Shown here in pieces: positions 12,501-25,755 of a stretch of DNA of 64,000 nucleotides. Under the pieces are notes generated by a model. The model was given only the letters and a program-made list of their open reading frames with translations, did not search any database and was not told the origin of the DNA. The stretch is from Eremophila alpestris peregrina (lineage: Eukaryota; Chordata; Aves; Passeriformes; Alaudidae): contig WMCF01000023.1 in the NCBI GenBank assembly GCA_009792885.1, positions 11,368,013-11,432,012 on the forward strand. The letters run 5' to 3'. The translations under genes were made by a program, and so were the position numbers. Numbering within the stretch: the first letter of the stretch is position 1; the number at the start of each line of letters is the position of its first letter.

Positions 12501-15500
12501 GCAAATCAAAGTCCAGCATGGTGGTAATGGCAATATGCTGATGGTTGATGAGGTTGTTCCAGCATTCAGTTTCTTCTACAGCTGCAAAGACAAGAAGCTC
12601 TTCCAAGCAAAAAAAAATCAGTTTTCCTTTTAAAAATAATTTCAGAACTCTTTTTTTTTCAAGAAAACTGGAAATACTGTGCTGAGAATGTTGCACACCT
12701 GTGCAGCAAAAGCAAATTATTTCCTATCAGCCAGAACAAAACAAACTTACCAGCTTTTTCTGGTATAGATCATGGGATATGAGAAAGGAGGTTATATGTC
12801 TGTGCTGAACCTGAGGTTAATGACAAAGGTTAATTTCTTAATTACTTAGGAATAACCCTTTTTCAATAAAAATGTGCAGTGTAATATAGACACTGTCATC
12901 TTGCCTTACTCCAGTATTTCTGACACTTTTAAGACCAGTTTATCCCACAGTAATTTGAGTGGTTACTGCTTGTTAACACTGTGTGAAGGCAAAGCACCTG
13001 CTTTGCTGAAGATCTCCTGTAACTTTGCTGACATGTTCAGTGGGTGCAGTTGGGCTTTATTTATTTCTTTGTTATTCCTAGAAAATCCTCATATTAAGGT
13101 CCCCTAAAATAATCTAAATATTTGCCAGTCAACAGATTATCTTTTAGAGTAGATATGGGTGATTATGCTAACACTAATTAAGTTGGGGAATCATTAGCAT
13201 TGGGTTGTATAGATTATCCAGTATCTGACATTTCTAAATCAAGCTGCTTTCACCTTGAACTGATAATGTTGTGGAAGCCCAAGGCATGGTAGATTTTGGG
13301 AAGAAACTTACAGTTGGAGTCGGGCCTTGGTCCCCAAGGCATGTATAGGTCTGTGACTTGCAGTGCTCTACCTGTGGGGGCTGCAGTGTAGTGTTTTGGT
13401 GATTTGTTACAAAGAGCTGCAGCTTTGTGCACTGTAAGGTTTTGGGTTTTTTTTTTTCCTTCAGCTGACTTGTGTCCTGTCTGCTTAGCAAAAGTTGGAA
13501 GGACTGGGATCCCTCAGTATCTTCCTATGCACTTTCTTTTCTTGCTGTTAAAAATTGCAGACTGGTTACTTAGAGTTCGTGTGGAGGTCAGAACATGGGA
13601 ATCTACTGGCAAATACTTTTTCTTCCTCCTCTAGTTTACATTAGGGAATTAATTTTTGTTTCTTAGCTGTTTATTTTAGCCAAAGGCTCTTATCTGTTTC
13701 CCCAAACACATTTTGTTTCGTTTGAGGCTTAATATTCATATTGTCTAAAATGTTTATTACACTTTTTAACAAGAAAAGGTGATTTTTAGATTTTTCTTGT
13801 CGTCATGCTGGTAAGGAATTACTTCTGGTTGGAAGATTGAGTCTAAAGCCTATTAGTTTTTACCGGGAAAAGCTCCAAAGTGGGCTGAAGTCCTTTCTAC
13901 AGCTCTGACAGTTTCAAGCTACTGTTACCAGATGTTCTCACTTGTCCATATGTGTGCATTCCACTTTTATTTTGTGTTTATCTCTACCTGTGAACAAGGT
14001 ATCAGTGAAAATGGTGATGTGAACGTAGATAGAAATACTGCAAACTTTATTCAGAGTGATTTTTGTGCCTTTGAATTTTTCTTTTTGCCTCCATTGGAAC
14101 ATGACACTTAACAACTGTTTGAACAAAAGTGGTAGGGAAAACCCTCCATGGGTATTGGGCCTTGGTTTCGTGGGAGATGTTTAAAAAGGTATTAGGTGAG
14201 ATGAACCTGGGGCTCTTTTTGTGCTGCAGTTTCCTCTCTCAGGTTGTTGCAGGTGGCTCCTGAGCTGGCTCATGTTTGGGCTGCATTGGTCAGAGGAGTC
14301 AGGCAGGTGGGATTCTCCTCAGGATTAGAAAGATCCTTTGACAAAATTTGCCCTGGTAATTTATTACGGGCTTGGCCTGGCAGGGACTGGGCTGGTAGCT
14401 TGGCTCAGTGGTGTTTTAAAGTTCCACTGTGGAACTTGCCACTTATCAGCTTGCCTGAATCCTGCACCTGAGATAGAGCAGAGGTTTGCAAGGGGCACAG
14501 TGTGCTGCAGGCAGGAATGCTGGAACACCAGGCTGTTTGATGGCAGTGATTGTAGGAGTGCTCTGTGTAATCAGGAATGGGAGGAAAGCTTTGCCCTTGT
14601 CCGTAGTCTCCCACAGAGAGAGGGGCTTGCTTCATTCACACAGAGCAGCCCTCAGAATGCAAAATTGGTCCTTTCAGAGAGGATCAAAATAATTATCGCA
14701 GGTTGGAGCGGGAAGAACAAAGCTGAACAAAAGTTCTTTTCTCCCATTGTCACTTGGCACCTCTTCCTGCTCTAAGTGCTCAGCCAAAGCATTAGTGCTG
14801 AGCTGCTGCAGAAAAGGGCTGTGTACAGTTGTTCATAATATAAGCAGGCTTTTTTAATGTAGTTGTATGGATGTAGGTTACCTGTTTTCAACTTTTTGAG
14901 GCGCTGTTTACCCTATTTCATTTGAGTTTCCCCATGAAAAAAGTAATCAGAGAATAAAATAGTCTGTGCCCCATGTTTTTTAGGCTTCTGAAATAAGAGA
15001 AATTAAAGAAAGCAGCAAAATCCTCTCTTCTAAGAATAGGAAGATGAAATGTTCTGATATAGGCAAGTTTACACAGAAATTTAATGATGATCAGTTACTC
15101 ATACAAATGTTTGGATGTTTACCCACAACTAGAGAAGCAAACAGCAAACAGAGTTCCCAGCTCTGCTGCAGCTCTTTCCTTATCTAACTCTTCCTCTTGC
15201 TTGCTGTTGCCTTATGGTGCTTTGAGAAGAAAGAGAGGGCTTGGCATTCCTCGATGTATTTTGGGAATTCTTGTGCTGAAACTACTGGTGTTCTGTTCCA
15301 TGTCATCTCTGTCACCCACCCTCCTTTTTTTTTTTCTTTGTTTTTCTGTCTCTCCTCTGTCATTGCTGCTCTCAAATTCATAATCATTTTGAAAGTGATG
15401 AATTCCCATCCCCCCTCTGCAGCAGAGACAATGAAAAAAGCAGGAATGTGTCTAATGACCCATGAAATCAATAATCCTTGTGAGCAGTTGGTTGGGAAAA

Positions 15501-15865
15501 TGAGTCACATGTCTTTATTTTGAATGTCTGGGGTGTTTCAGAAAGCAGGCAATAGGAAAAGGTCTGTCAAGACAGCACTTGCTGACACCTGTGTGTGCAG
15601 CAGAACCTGAGCAGCTGATGTGAGAAAATCTTTAGAAGATACTCTCAAATCTGTTCTTCAGTGTCTGCGGGGTTGCAGGAAATCCCCACAAGGTCAAGTA
15701 ATTAGCCTTCAGCTTTTTCATTAGTGTGAAGTTCTCTCCTGTAGTGGGAAAGTCTTCCTAAAGGTTGTGTGTTCAGGGAAGTGCTGCAAGCTCAGAAATT
15801 ACAACTGGTGTATTGACTGGCTTTCCTGCTGATTTTGGAGCTTGTCAGGGATAAAAAAAAGGAAA

Positions 15866-15914
15866 ATGTTACAACTGCTGCTCCTGATGTCGTTCATTTC
15901 CATAACTTGTCAAG
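15866..15914 (+). CDS. PTPRJ: Candidate leader (signal-peptide) exon of PTPRJ or an alternative first exon
   Basis: The ATG at 15866 has A at -3 and opens MLQLLLLMSFISITCQ, a hydrophobic stretch like a signal peptide core. After 49 nt a donor CAAG/GTATGA leaves phase 1, exactly the phase needed by the next secure exon at 37033. The joined residue would be Gly, giving CQ-GTED beside human CAG-GTPS at the same junction. Weak points are the absence of a basic n-region, an upstream in-frame stop, the lack of a CpG island and the 21-kb distance to the next exon. The true first exon may lie upstream of this window. This call rests on pattern and phase only. Confidence 0.38.
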
Positions 15915-18900
15915 GTATGAAGGCATATTGATTTGTGGTTGCTGATTAGAGTGAACAAACAAGTTTTAAGTTGTTAAGTTGTAAGGTCAGAGCAATTAAT
16001 ATATATGGATGTGTTTTTCAGGGGCTTTTTTTGTATTTGCAAAGATAACAAGTTTTGCCCGTTTCTGTACCAGCAACGATAGAAATCTTGCTTAAGTAAA
16101 CTGACATAAAATACAATGAGGCCTTTAAAAACAAAGCATGGAAGGAAGGGGCAGCAATTTATTGGCTCATTGTGTTGATGACATGCTAAATACACAACTT
16201 GAGAGGGCTTAGCTCAGGGTCTAGTTCAAAATCTTTTCATTTGTGTGTTGTGGTGTCCGTGAGGAGAAATAATTCTTATGTCTGGAAACTGTCTTAGTGC
16301 TAAGAACCATACTTTGTCTGGTTAAACACTGTTGAAACTGAAAGTTTTTAAAATAGTACTGGGTGGTTTTTAACATGATGTTAACTAAAGCTACTTTGCA
16401 TAAGGATCTTCATGGCTTCAGTAAGTGGCTGTGGTCAGCAGGCCAGTTAAATATATTTCTGCTTAACACATTTGCTGATGTGCTTATTTTGAGTAACCTC
16501 TTCTTCCTGCACTAGAACTGTAATATTTCTTCATGTAATTTCTAACAAATTACGCTTCTGTAGGCAAGGAGACGAGAAGTGTTCCTAAAAGCAGCCCAGT
16601 GGAAATGTTAAGTGATTTCAAATTGCAGATCTGAAGTAATTAATTAAAAAGCAAAGCAAAACAGAAAACCACAACCCAGTGAGGCTGAATAGAGTAACAG
16701 TGGCAACTTGTCTGTGAACTCTGCAAATTTAATGTACATGTCGCGGAGATACAATAATGTAGAAACTGTTGCACCATTTTTAGCACCCTTAAAGAGCTTT
16801 ATACTCAAGGCTGTACAAGAAATCCTGCATCTTTTTTATTATAGGGAAATGTTTTCCTTTCACTCTGAGGCATTGCTGTGTTGTGTTTCAAATAATATGT
16901 TCACTCTAAATCGTGTTAAATGCAGGCTGCAAAGCCTTTTTAGGTTTCAAAATTGAAAGTCATTTGGTTTAGTCTGTTGCAAAAAGCCACTAAATTAGCA
17001 GAGCAAATAAAGAGGAAATAGTGTTGACAAGTTCCTTTTCCTTACCAAGATTATTAAAAATACTGGCTTGTAAAAAAGTCTGTGAGAAACAGTTATAAAA
17101 TGCAGCAAGAGAACTTGTGAAGGAAAAATCTTCATCTGTGCTCATGCAGCTGGTCAAGGACTGAATGGAAAAAACGTCTACAATAAGCTCTAAATTATAA
17201 AGGAATTTATTTGTATTAAAGAACACACAGCTTTTGGGAAAGGGAAGACAGAAGTAATACTTGAGTATGAGTAAACCCAGGGCCCCAGAATTTCAGGCAC
17301 TTTATTCCTGGTGCAGTCTTCTATGTGCAACTGGTTCCACTTGAACTTCTGGGGTTTTTCTGAATGATCAAATCATGTCTAATATTTTCATAGTTCTATG
17401 GGCCAAATACTGGCTGCCTGCTGTGCCTCATTCCTTACTCTGTGCAACAGAAACTTCACTAATTCCCATTCATCTGAATGGGATGTTTGCTTGAAAAACT
17501 GCCTCTGTGTGTTCAGCACTGCAGCTACTGCCTGTGTTCCCTTGGTCCTCAAGCATCATAAGGGGGATGAAATGTTTCTAGCGTGTAACACTGTCTGCTA
17601 TTTTTTAATTTTATTGTCGTGTTCCTTTGTTCCTTGCTCAGAGGGATAATGTATTGCCAGGTCCCATTGGATCAGGGTTGCTTTAAGGCAGGCTGTTACT
17701 TTAAGCCAGACTTCTTATTGCTAGTCTCCAAAGCTGTAACCCTTAGAATTACGGTCTGTGTGATGCTAGTTTAAGTACTGAAGATGAAGATCAGAGATGC
17801 CCTTTGCAGAACGATTCCAGAAAATGTCAATTTCACATGGTTCCCATTCTTACTTGCCCCTGAGAAACTCAAACTTGCTTTAAAAGCTCCTTTTGTCCCT
17901 GTAGCAGAAATGCTGCAGAGCGCTTTACGGGAATTTTCAGTCTTTTCTACAGAAATGCACACAGAGAAGGGCTTTGGTACCTAGTTCAGTCCTGTCACAG
18001 AGGTGTTTTTTAAGGGATGATGTTTGCAGTAGTCTGAGGCTAAAATAAGAGCACACTTCTGTATCTTGTAGCACTTGGTGAGACTTGCAGTTTGGCCCAT
18101 GGGTCATCTTGCGAACATGAGTTAGGATTTACACCTCCTTTTACTTGTGAAATGAATGGTGACTTTTTTTTTTTTAATGCACTTTTTATCTGCTAAATCC
18201 AAGCTTGACTTGGACTCCACTGTGTGGGAATAAAAGCCCCTGGCCGGCCCCCATCCACCCTCCTCTTCACTCTCCCCAGTTCAGAGCGGCTTCTGGCCAA
18301 CTTCTAAGAATTCGCTTCAAAGGCTTTTGGCAGACCCAGAGCAGCCAGGCTGAGGTTGGAGTTTCCAGCTTCGGCAGAGTGAGTGGAGCCTCGACTTTTC
18401 AGGGAGCCCTCTTCTCCTTTCCTGTTAATCATTCAAGCCAAATGGGAGCTGCTTTCATGGGGGGCATGGAGGCTGCATTCACCCCTCACTTGAACTGTGC
18501 AGCAAGAGGGGAAAGTGCCTGTGAAAGGTACATACCTCCAGCTCTGGCAGAACAAAGGAACTTCAAATTCAGCTATGGAGAGAGATTCCATGTTAGTTCT
18601 CACCTCCCCTCAGCAAAGGACTGGCTTTATAACTGAAGTGCAATGTTTAATCCTGCCCTTAAGGGGTCTGCTTTTGCTGTTTTAGCAATCCTATTGCAAC
18701 TCTTCTGATTCTTGTTAGTCCCTCAAATGTCTAGTTCCTCTTCTCAGCTTCCTGAGATCTTACTTCTCGGCAACTTCCTATAACTGTAATAAAAATGTGC
18801 CCCAGAAATAGTGTGCTCTGCCTGGAAATCTGTATTCTTTTGTATTTGGAAATGTGGGACCTTCTGGGTGTCAAATGTCCAGTTGCATGAGGAAACTCTG

Positions 18901-21579
18901 CAGCTCCTGCTGGTGCAATTGCTCTGGAAACCTCAAGTAAGGTGAAGGCTGGGGCAGCCACGTCCCTTTTGTGTTGGGGTGAACCCCTCTGAAGCAGGCT
19001 GGTCATGCAGAGAGATGTGCATCTTCCTGCCTTAACATCCTGAAACTGTGTATTGGCTTTTGGGGCGGGGATCCCTCTCCCCTCCAAATCCCAGAGCAGT
19101 GTTCTGTTAGCCACTGTTCTTGATTAGAAGATGTCATGGCTTCAGGAGGAGCCAAATACCAATAGGGCTGGGAGAGCTGCCCATGGAAAATTAAATGGGA
19201 GCGGGGGGAGAGCACCTGGTACAACATTTTTGTGTGACGTACTCGGTGTTCTTCAAAAGCAGATATAGAAATATGTGGAGTGCAACCCTTATCACCTTCT
19301 CCACGTCCTATTTTGAATACTAATAGTTTTCTTTTAGACAGTGGCCCTGAGGTGGTGTGGGGTTTATACTATATACTTGTCAGGTTATTTATATATTTAA
19401 AGCCTTGCTCTTGCTGATGGGGGTTAGAACTGTGGGGAAAATGTTTATAGTTATTTTTTCTTCTCCTATTATTTTAAGGCAACTCTCTTGCTTTAAAGGA
19501 AAGAGATTCTGCAAAAAATCAGAGGTTTGCTGCTTGTCCAAACATTAGTCCAGAATCAATAACAGAAGAGCTATCTCAAATAGTGATTTTTCTTTTTATT
19601 AAACCATACAAATCTTTTTTTATACATAAATAACAAATGCATACATACATAAAATATTTCTCCACACACACACTTCTTTCTGCACCAACTGTTTTGAGAG
19701 TGGAAATTAGGAAATAAGACTCTTGATAGTGCCAGGCACTGGATGTTCTTCCAGTTAGAGCTGTGAATGCCTGGTGCTCTCCACCCCAGCCTGGCATGTG
19801 CCACTGGCTGGGAGTTGAGTGCTGGAAGACATTATCAGACAGGAACTTTTGATTCATTTGTGTGCACATAAAAAAAAAAAAAGGCAATTTTGGCTCCCAT
19901 CATATCACTGAGATCTTTCATTGTCTTGATCTTGTTTTTAGAAGTCTTGAGGCTGAGTGGTGATTGAAAAAGCTGTGCCACAGGGTGGAGGCTTTCCTCT
20001 GCCTGATCTCCTGTGCCAAGTGGCGGCTGCTGCACCCAGTCAGGGCTGGGAAGTGGGGCTGGGGACAGGGTCCTGCCAGCCTGGCCAGGTGTCAGACAGC
20101 AGGTGGGAAAAGCAGCTCACAGAAGCTGCTCTGTGGGAGAAATCCAAAACTCAGTAGCCTCTCTTTATATTTAATTCTTTACCTTTTATTATCATTAGGT
20201 GGGGTGAAGCTAAATTTGCAGATCGGTGATAAAGATGCAAGATGGGTAAATGGGGCAGCACTTCCAGCTGATAGCAAGTTGTGTCTAAAGCCTTAGAGCT
20301 GGAAACATCCAGTCTCTTGAGTAATCACTAAGGGGCAGCCCTGCTGGGACTTAATTGGGTGGAATGCCTCATGAAAGCTGTGTGGGTACTGAAAGAGTAG
20401 TTTTGTGTCTGAACGGCCACTTTCTAGGTAACAATCTGAGCCTGCAACACAGTATTTTTTTTCTTCAGTAAAGGTACCATAATAGAAGGAGCTATTTGGG
20501 CCTAATTCAGAAGGCTGGAATGCTGCAATTACAGCATATATTAGAACACAAATTCCCAAAATACCCCAGGCAGGAGAATCTTGCTTTGCTGTGCATACAT
20601 GGTGTGAGTCAGAGCGCTGCATTATGATTTCACTGCTGCCACTTCGTACCGTTGTCCTGCTTACAATTAAATTATTTTTGGGTCTAACTTCCCACTGTTT
20701 TTGCTTATCAACAAAGCTGGGATTGAGTGTTTCAGATCCCTCCTTCCCCAGGCTTTTCATTTTGGTGGATGTGTTTTAGGTGTCTCCATACAGGCTTGTT
20801 GAGTAGATTTAGTCTCACCCTGTGCAGCAGAAAGTAGTGAACATAATTCTTCCCATCATGCTCTAACTGCATTTGAATAAGGGGTATGTACAGAGTAGCC
20901 TCTGAAAGAGGAATTTAATGCTGTTCCCCAAATTACTACTATTTAGAGGGATTATGCAGAAAGCTAAACAGAAAGGAAAAAGAATAATTTATGTCTCTAG
21001 TACTCTGCTGCAGTCCCACCCTGGTGTGCAAACAAATGCCTTTCCTCCCCTGTGCTTCTTTTTCATGTTTATTTATTGTTTTTACAGGACTTTCTGCTCC
21101 TGGTGCTAATAAAATGTGAATGTGTCCCAGACTCACCCTCACTGAAGTGCACACAGTTCTGTAGTAGCCAGATTGTCTTTTTTAGTACAGCATGAAAAGA
21201 AATTTTAAAAAAATTATTTTTGCATTTGGTGGCATAGATGTGAGAAATTAACTTTCTCCCCCCCCAAAGAAAAAACATTTTCAAGGGGAAAAATTGTGGC
21301 AATTCCACTAGAATAGTGGGGATGGGGGTGGAGGCTAGCAACAGGGGGAAGTTTTACAGCAACACAAACCCACAATTTGGGTAGTTTAGTGTAATTTGAC
21401 TGTTTGGTGTGACCTCATGTTAGAGTGGTTTACCTTGGGCTTCTTTTTCGCCGGTGTGGTTTGTGTTTAAACACCAGAGCCCCGGGGGATGAAATTGAGG
21501 GAAAGACAGCGGGAGACAAGGGGCAGCCCATGCTTTTTCCCAGTGGCACATCCCTATATGTGTTTTGTTGAAGGTTTTT

Positions 21580-21960
21580 TTCTTCATTAGGGCTTGACCT
21601 CGGGTCTGTCCCGGGCAGGAACGTGTTCCAAGCTTGGTGCTAATGAAGGACAGTTGGGCACACGTGAGGGCAGGGCTGAGCCGGGCTGGCGGCGCTTGGA
21701 GTGGGAGCTGCTGCCCCTTCCCACTTTGCCCTTCCCTGTGGCCACGCAGCGAGGAGATTGCAGCGTGGATCTGCTGTGTGCTGTGACCGTGTGGCTGTGG
21801 GGAGCCACGTTCACTGTGGCATGGCTGGACATGGCCCTTTGCTGCCTGGCTTTTGCTCCCCGTGCTCGGCACCTGGATTTTGTGTCAGGGTCGGAGCTGT
21901 TCCCTTGCATCTCCCGCCTTGGTTTCAGTGCGAGTCGCAGGGGGCTGTCCTCGAGTGAAC
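21580..21960. promoter_or_regulatory. CpG-richer patch, possible intronic promoter or enhancer
   Basis: Against a CpG-poor background this segment has many CpGs (for example ACCTCGGG, GGCGGCGC, CACGCAGCG, GCGAGTCGC) and is clearly GC-rich. Open frames in it have no recognisable product, so the openness is probably compositional. It could be a weak CpG island marking an alternative promoter of PTPRJ. No initiator or TATA element pins a start site. Confidence 0.3.
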
Positions 21961-24900
21961 CCTGCTGTAAATGCAGCCCAAATTCATGAATAGTTTAGTC
22001 TTCCCTGAAACCGTGTTTCTTAATGAATAAATGATTGAGCAAGGGGAAAAAAAAAAAAAAAACCCGAGCCACTTCTATCCAGAAGCAGCAATATTAAAAT
22101 TTGCTAGGCCTGTTTCCTTGTTGTTATGTCGTCTTTGGGCTGTTGTGAACAGTGTGGATGCAGTTCAGCTGATAAGCAAACCTGACTCCTGCAGTCAGGG
22201 GAAGGCTTTTATTTTACTGGGAAATCTTTTGGGGTTTTTTGTAAGCCTGTAACTTTAAAAAGAGAGCTTCACAGCAAAAGCTCTGGTACTTCAGTAGAAG
22301 GAACTGGCTCATACAATAACACAAATAAGGTATCTACAAGGCATCATAAACTTTCTATAATGAGAGGAAACTATTATGCATTTTAAACTTCTTATTCAAA
22401 GCTGTTCTGTATCTTGGGTGTCTGATCAGCGTTTGAAATGAAGGAGGATGCTCTGGTGCTTCACTGGAAAGGTTTTTTTCTGCAGAAGATCAGCTCTGTT
22501 GGAAGATGATGGTTTGGGTCTATTTTGGGTTGTGTAGCTATGCAGATACTGTTTCTGGGGTGACTGAGCCACCATTTACACCCAGCTTTTCTGATAGCTG
22601 CTATAAATACACTCTGTGCTCTGTTGATGGAAATTGCAATAAAATTTATACTAATGAAAGTAATTTAAAACTTCAAGGGCTACATATTATTGGGGATAAG
22701 AATTGATAGATATGTGAAGTGTTCCTGTGATGTGGGGAGGGGTATGTGAAAGAATGGTGTAAGAGCTTAAAATGTTTCTGTGTTAGTATTTGGGAATGGG
22801 AGGGGATCTTCATACAGTATATGTATGGGATAGGAGGGTCATTAGGAAAACTGGAAATATCTTTCAGGATGCAATTCTAGTTAAATCAGGATAAAGAGTA
22901 GAAAGAATAATGTTCTATCCCTTATTCAGTTTTTTCACTCTCCAGTCTCCAGTGTGGGTGGTTTGAATGTCAGGTATAAAGGATGTAATTCAATTGAGAC
23001 TGTTTTGGTTAACCTGCAATATGAATGCTTTGAGTTAAAAATATCATAACTGTAATTTGTGTTCTTTCATTTAAATTTGAAGGTTAAATTCTGATAAGTC
23101 ATATCATCTAACATAAGATTTTGGGAAATTGGTCAGGAAATATCCAGTGGTAGGTGTTGGGTCAAAAAATTCACAGATGCTATCAGAGAATTTCCTGTTT
23201 AATTATTGTCTCTTATCATAGTACTTGCTCCTTTCAGTGCAGGATTACCCCTGGGCTGACCTCTGTCAGTGAAAAGGTAATTCTTTTTGTTTCTTCTGTG
23301 CTTGGGTTGTCTCTGCTGGTGCTGCTTTCCTGGCACCAGAGTGGTAGTGTTTGAATGGATGAAAGCAGATAACTTCGTGTTCTTGGAGTCAATAATGAAA
23401 CATGCTTGTTTGAAGTACATTCAGTGCAAAAAAAGGGGTTTTTTTTTATCATTTGGCAGCTGCAAACTACCTTTTTTCTTCTTGTAGAAGGCTTTAATCT
23501 TGAAATGTTTCTAGGAACACATCCCTGATTTTAGAGCTATTCCTGATAAGACGTTCTAGTTGGTTGAAGATTTTTTGTGGTTTTGTTCATTATGTTGTTT
23601 TGTTTTTTAAGCCATTATCTTGAGACATGAGTGATTCTTTATCTTCCCTCTTACATGCAACAATGTGATCAGACAACCTCTTTTTGGCTGCCTGCATCTG
23701 AACCCCCTGGGTGACACTGCAAGAGCATACACTTGCTGGTCCCTCCTCTATTTTCAAACAAGAAGGAAACCCCTTACTTATCCAAACACTTTTCTGTTTG
23801 TTTGGCTTACTTGTAAGGAATGTGCTTTGGTAAGTGTCTTTGGGAGGCAAAACAGGGACTGGACTCTAAAACTTAGTCTGCATTTAAAGTGGGCACTGAA
23901 CACAGACTTCAAAATGTGCAGTTGCTGTTAGAGGCAGCACAGACATAAAAATCACTGTATGGCAGGGGAGAAAGTGCTGTAACAGTGGATTTTAAAAGGT
24001 TCTGTATCATGCAGACTGGATGTATCACTAGAAAAGAAAAGGAGAAAATATCTTAATAGAGATGTTCAGCCCTTAGGGGTTGTCTAGACATCTGCCTTCT
24101 TGCCTTTTGGCATCTGGAGGCTCATGTGTCCCAATACATGACAGAAAAAAGTCTGTGGGTATATTTTGATTTTCATAGCTTGAGTCAGGTGGTGGATCAG
24201 GCCTCTTGCTAAACTAGGGCTTTGTGTGTGCTAGTGTATTCAAGCTCTTGTGTTTCTCAGTCCTTTGAGAAGTGTTTCAGCTTTGCAGGGGCAGTCTGGG
24301 TGCAGTGAACAGTGGTCTTTAGTCTGACTTGGCTTGGCGTGCCCTCGCTCTCATTTGTATGTGTCGTCTTAGCTGAGCCTTCCCTCTTGGTGAAACTCTT
24401 CCTGGTGGTAACTGCAGGATTCCTTCTCCTTGCTGCTGAGACACAGGGTGGAGGGGCTGCCATGCAGGCCAGGCATCAAACCCTGTGGGGCTGTGGATCA
24501 AACTCTGCTGTCAGCTCTCACCAATAAGGCAAATTGTTCTGAAGTGCTTTTTCCTGTTAGTTTGTTTTCTGCAGTTGAAGTGTAAGGAGGAATAAAAAAA
24601 AAGCAGTATCTCCTAGAGATGGGAGAGGCTGCCATAGCCTCTGAAGGATGCACTACTTTGTTCTGGTATGTAATCCTTGTTATAAATGTTTTACATTCTA
24701 TACTCAAACCTGTTCTTCAGGTAGTCACGTTTCTGTCGGCATTATATAACTCTGTGGCATTTTGACTATCTCTGCTAGAGACAGGAGAGGTGCAGAGGAA
24801 TCCAGCTTGTGAATCACTGTCCCTTTAACCCTTGTTGGAAGGTGGGGAGGAAAGAGCCTGAGGCCACTAGAGGAGCAGTTCAGGGAAGGTGATGTGGAAG

Positions 24901-25651
24901 CAAATCCACTTCAATTAAAAGGTACAAAGATAAGGAGGTTCTAGCAGCTGGAATGCAATTAACTTCCTCTTCACTCTTATCTTCCTCCCCTACCTGCACA
25001 TGGGTAACAAAGGTCAGTTACTTGTGTCATCTGATACAAGGCTTTGACTTGGGACTCAGCACACTGAGTTCATGTGTGATTTTTATTGTGTTGAGATTAC
25101 AGACATACCAAAATCCCCCCCCAGCAGTGTGGTGCAGAGCACTTAGGGCTTTTGCTTTATACTGCTGCTTTACAGTTTTTGCTGTTGGCAGGCAGCAGTT
25201 TATGGACAGATATAAATATGCATGTTATCTCCCTAATCTGAGGGAACTCTGGCCATTAGATGAGCAAAGATGGTAAATGACTTAGCCTTCTGTGGCATGC
25301 ACCTAAAATATGATGCCAAGCATGGAGGACTTAGTTTCATCTTTGTTTTAGACCTGGTTTAATGTGGCTTTAGCATTGGAGTGTGAAGATGAAGCTTTGC
25401 CCCATGTGTGCATGTGGAAATGCGTCACAGTGAACTGAAGGGTTTCCTGTCTAACCTTCCCCAAAGCTCTTGCTCCAAACACAGGCACAGTTATGTGGCT
25501 GTTCTGTTCAGAGCTTTGGTACTTGTCAGCCTTAAACACACAGATGAGAAACTTCAGTAGCATATATTTAGCAGATAATTCAAAGTTCTGTTTGTGGACT
25601 AGGTGTGTTTTAATACTACTTGAGCATTTGCATAGCCTTACTGGTTCATGG

Positions 25652-25681
25652 ATTTTTTGTTGGTTTTTTTTTTTTTTTTTT

Positions 25682-25730
<49 letters not shown>

Positions 25731-25755
25731 GTTTTTTTTTTTTTTTTTTTTTTTG
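25652..25755. repeat. Long poly-T tract (about 100 bp)
   Basis: The stretch is nearly pure T with a few G interruptions. It could be a reversed poly-A tail of an old insertion or a slippage-grown homopolymer. The exact length is unreliable in an assembly. Confidence 0.85.

Larger units (their letters stand above)
1..15865. other. Long gene-poor stretch: probable PTPRJ first intron or 5' flank
   Basis: I see no exon chain or protein family here. Open frames up to about 158 codons (for example 5426-5902) lack recognisable motifs, splice context or conservation cues and look like chance. Contents worth noting are AT-rich simple repeats near 2421-2475 and 4601-4655, an inverted repeat at 9440-9543, and a short lysine-rich frame at 7294-7560. 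In mammals the first intron of PTPRJ is very long, which fits this layout, but the window does not show where transcription starts. Confidence 0.5.

Noticed and set aside
20293..20760. 155-codon minus-strand open frame with a short hydrophobic segment
   Set aside because: No recognisable domain, splice sites or repeat identity. Several frames of this length are expected by chance in 64 kb.
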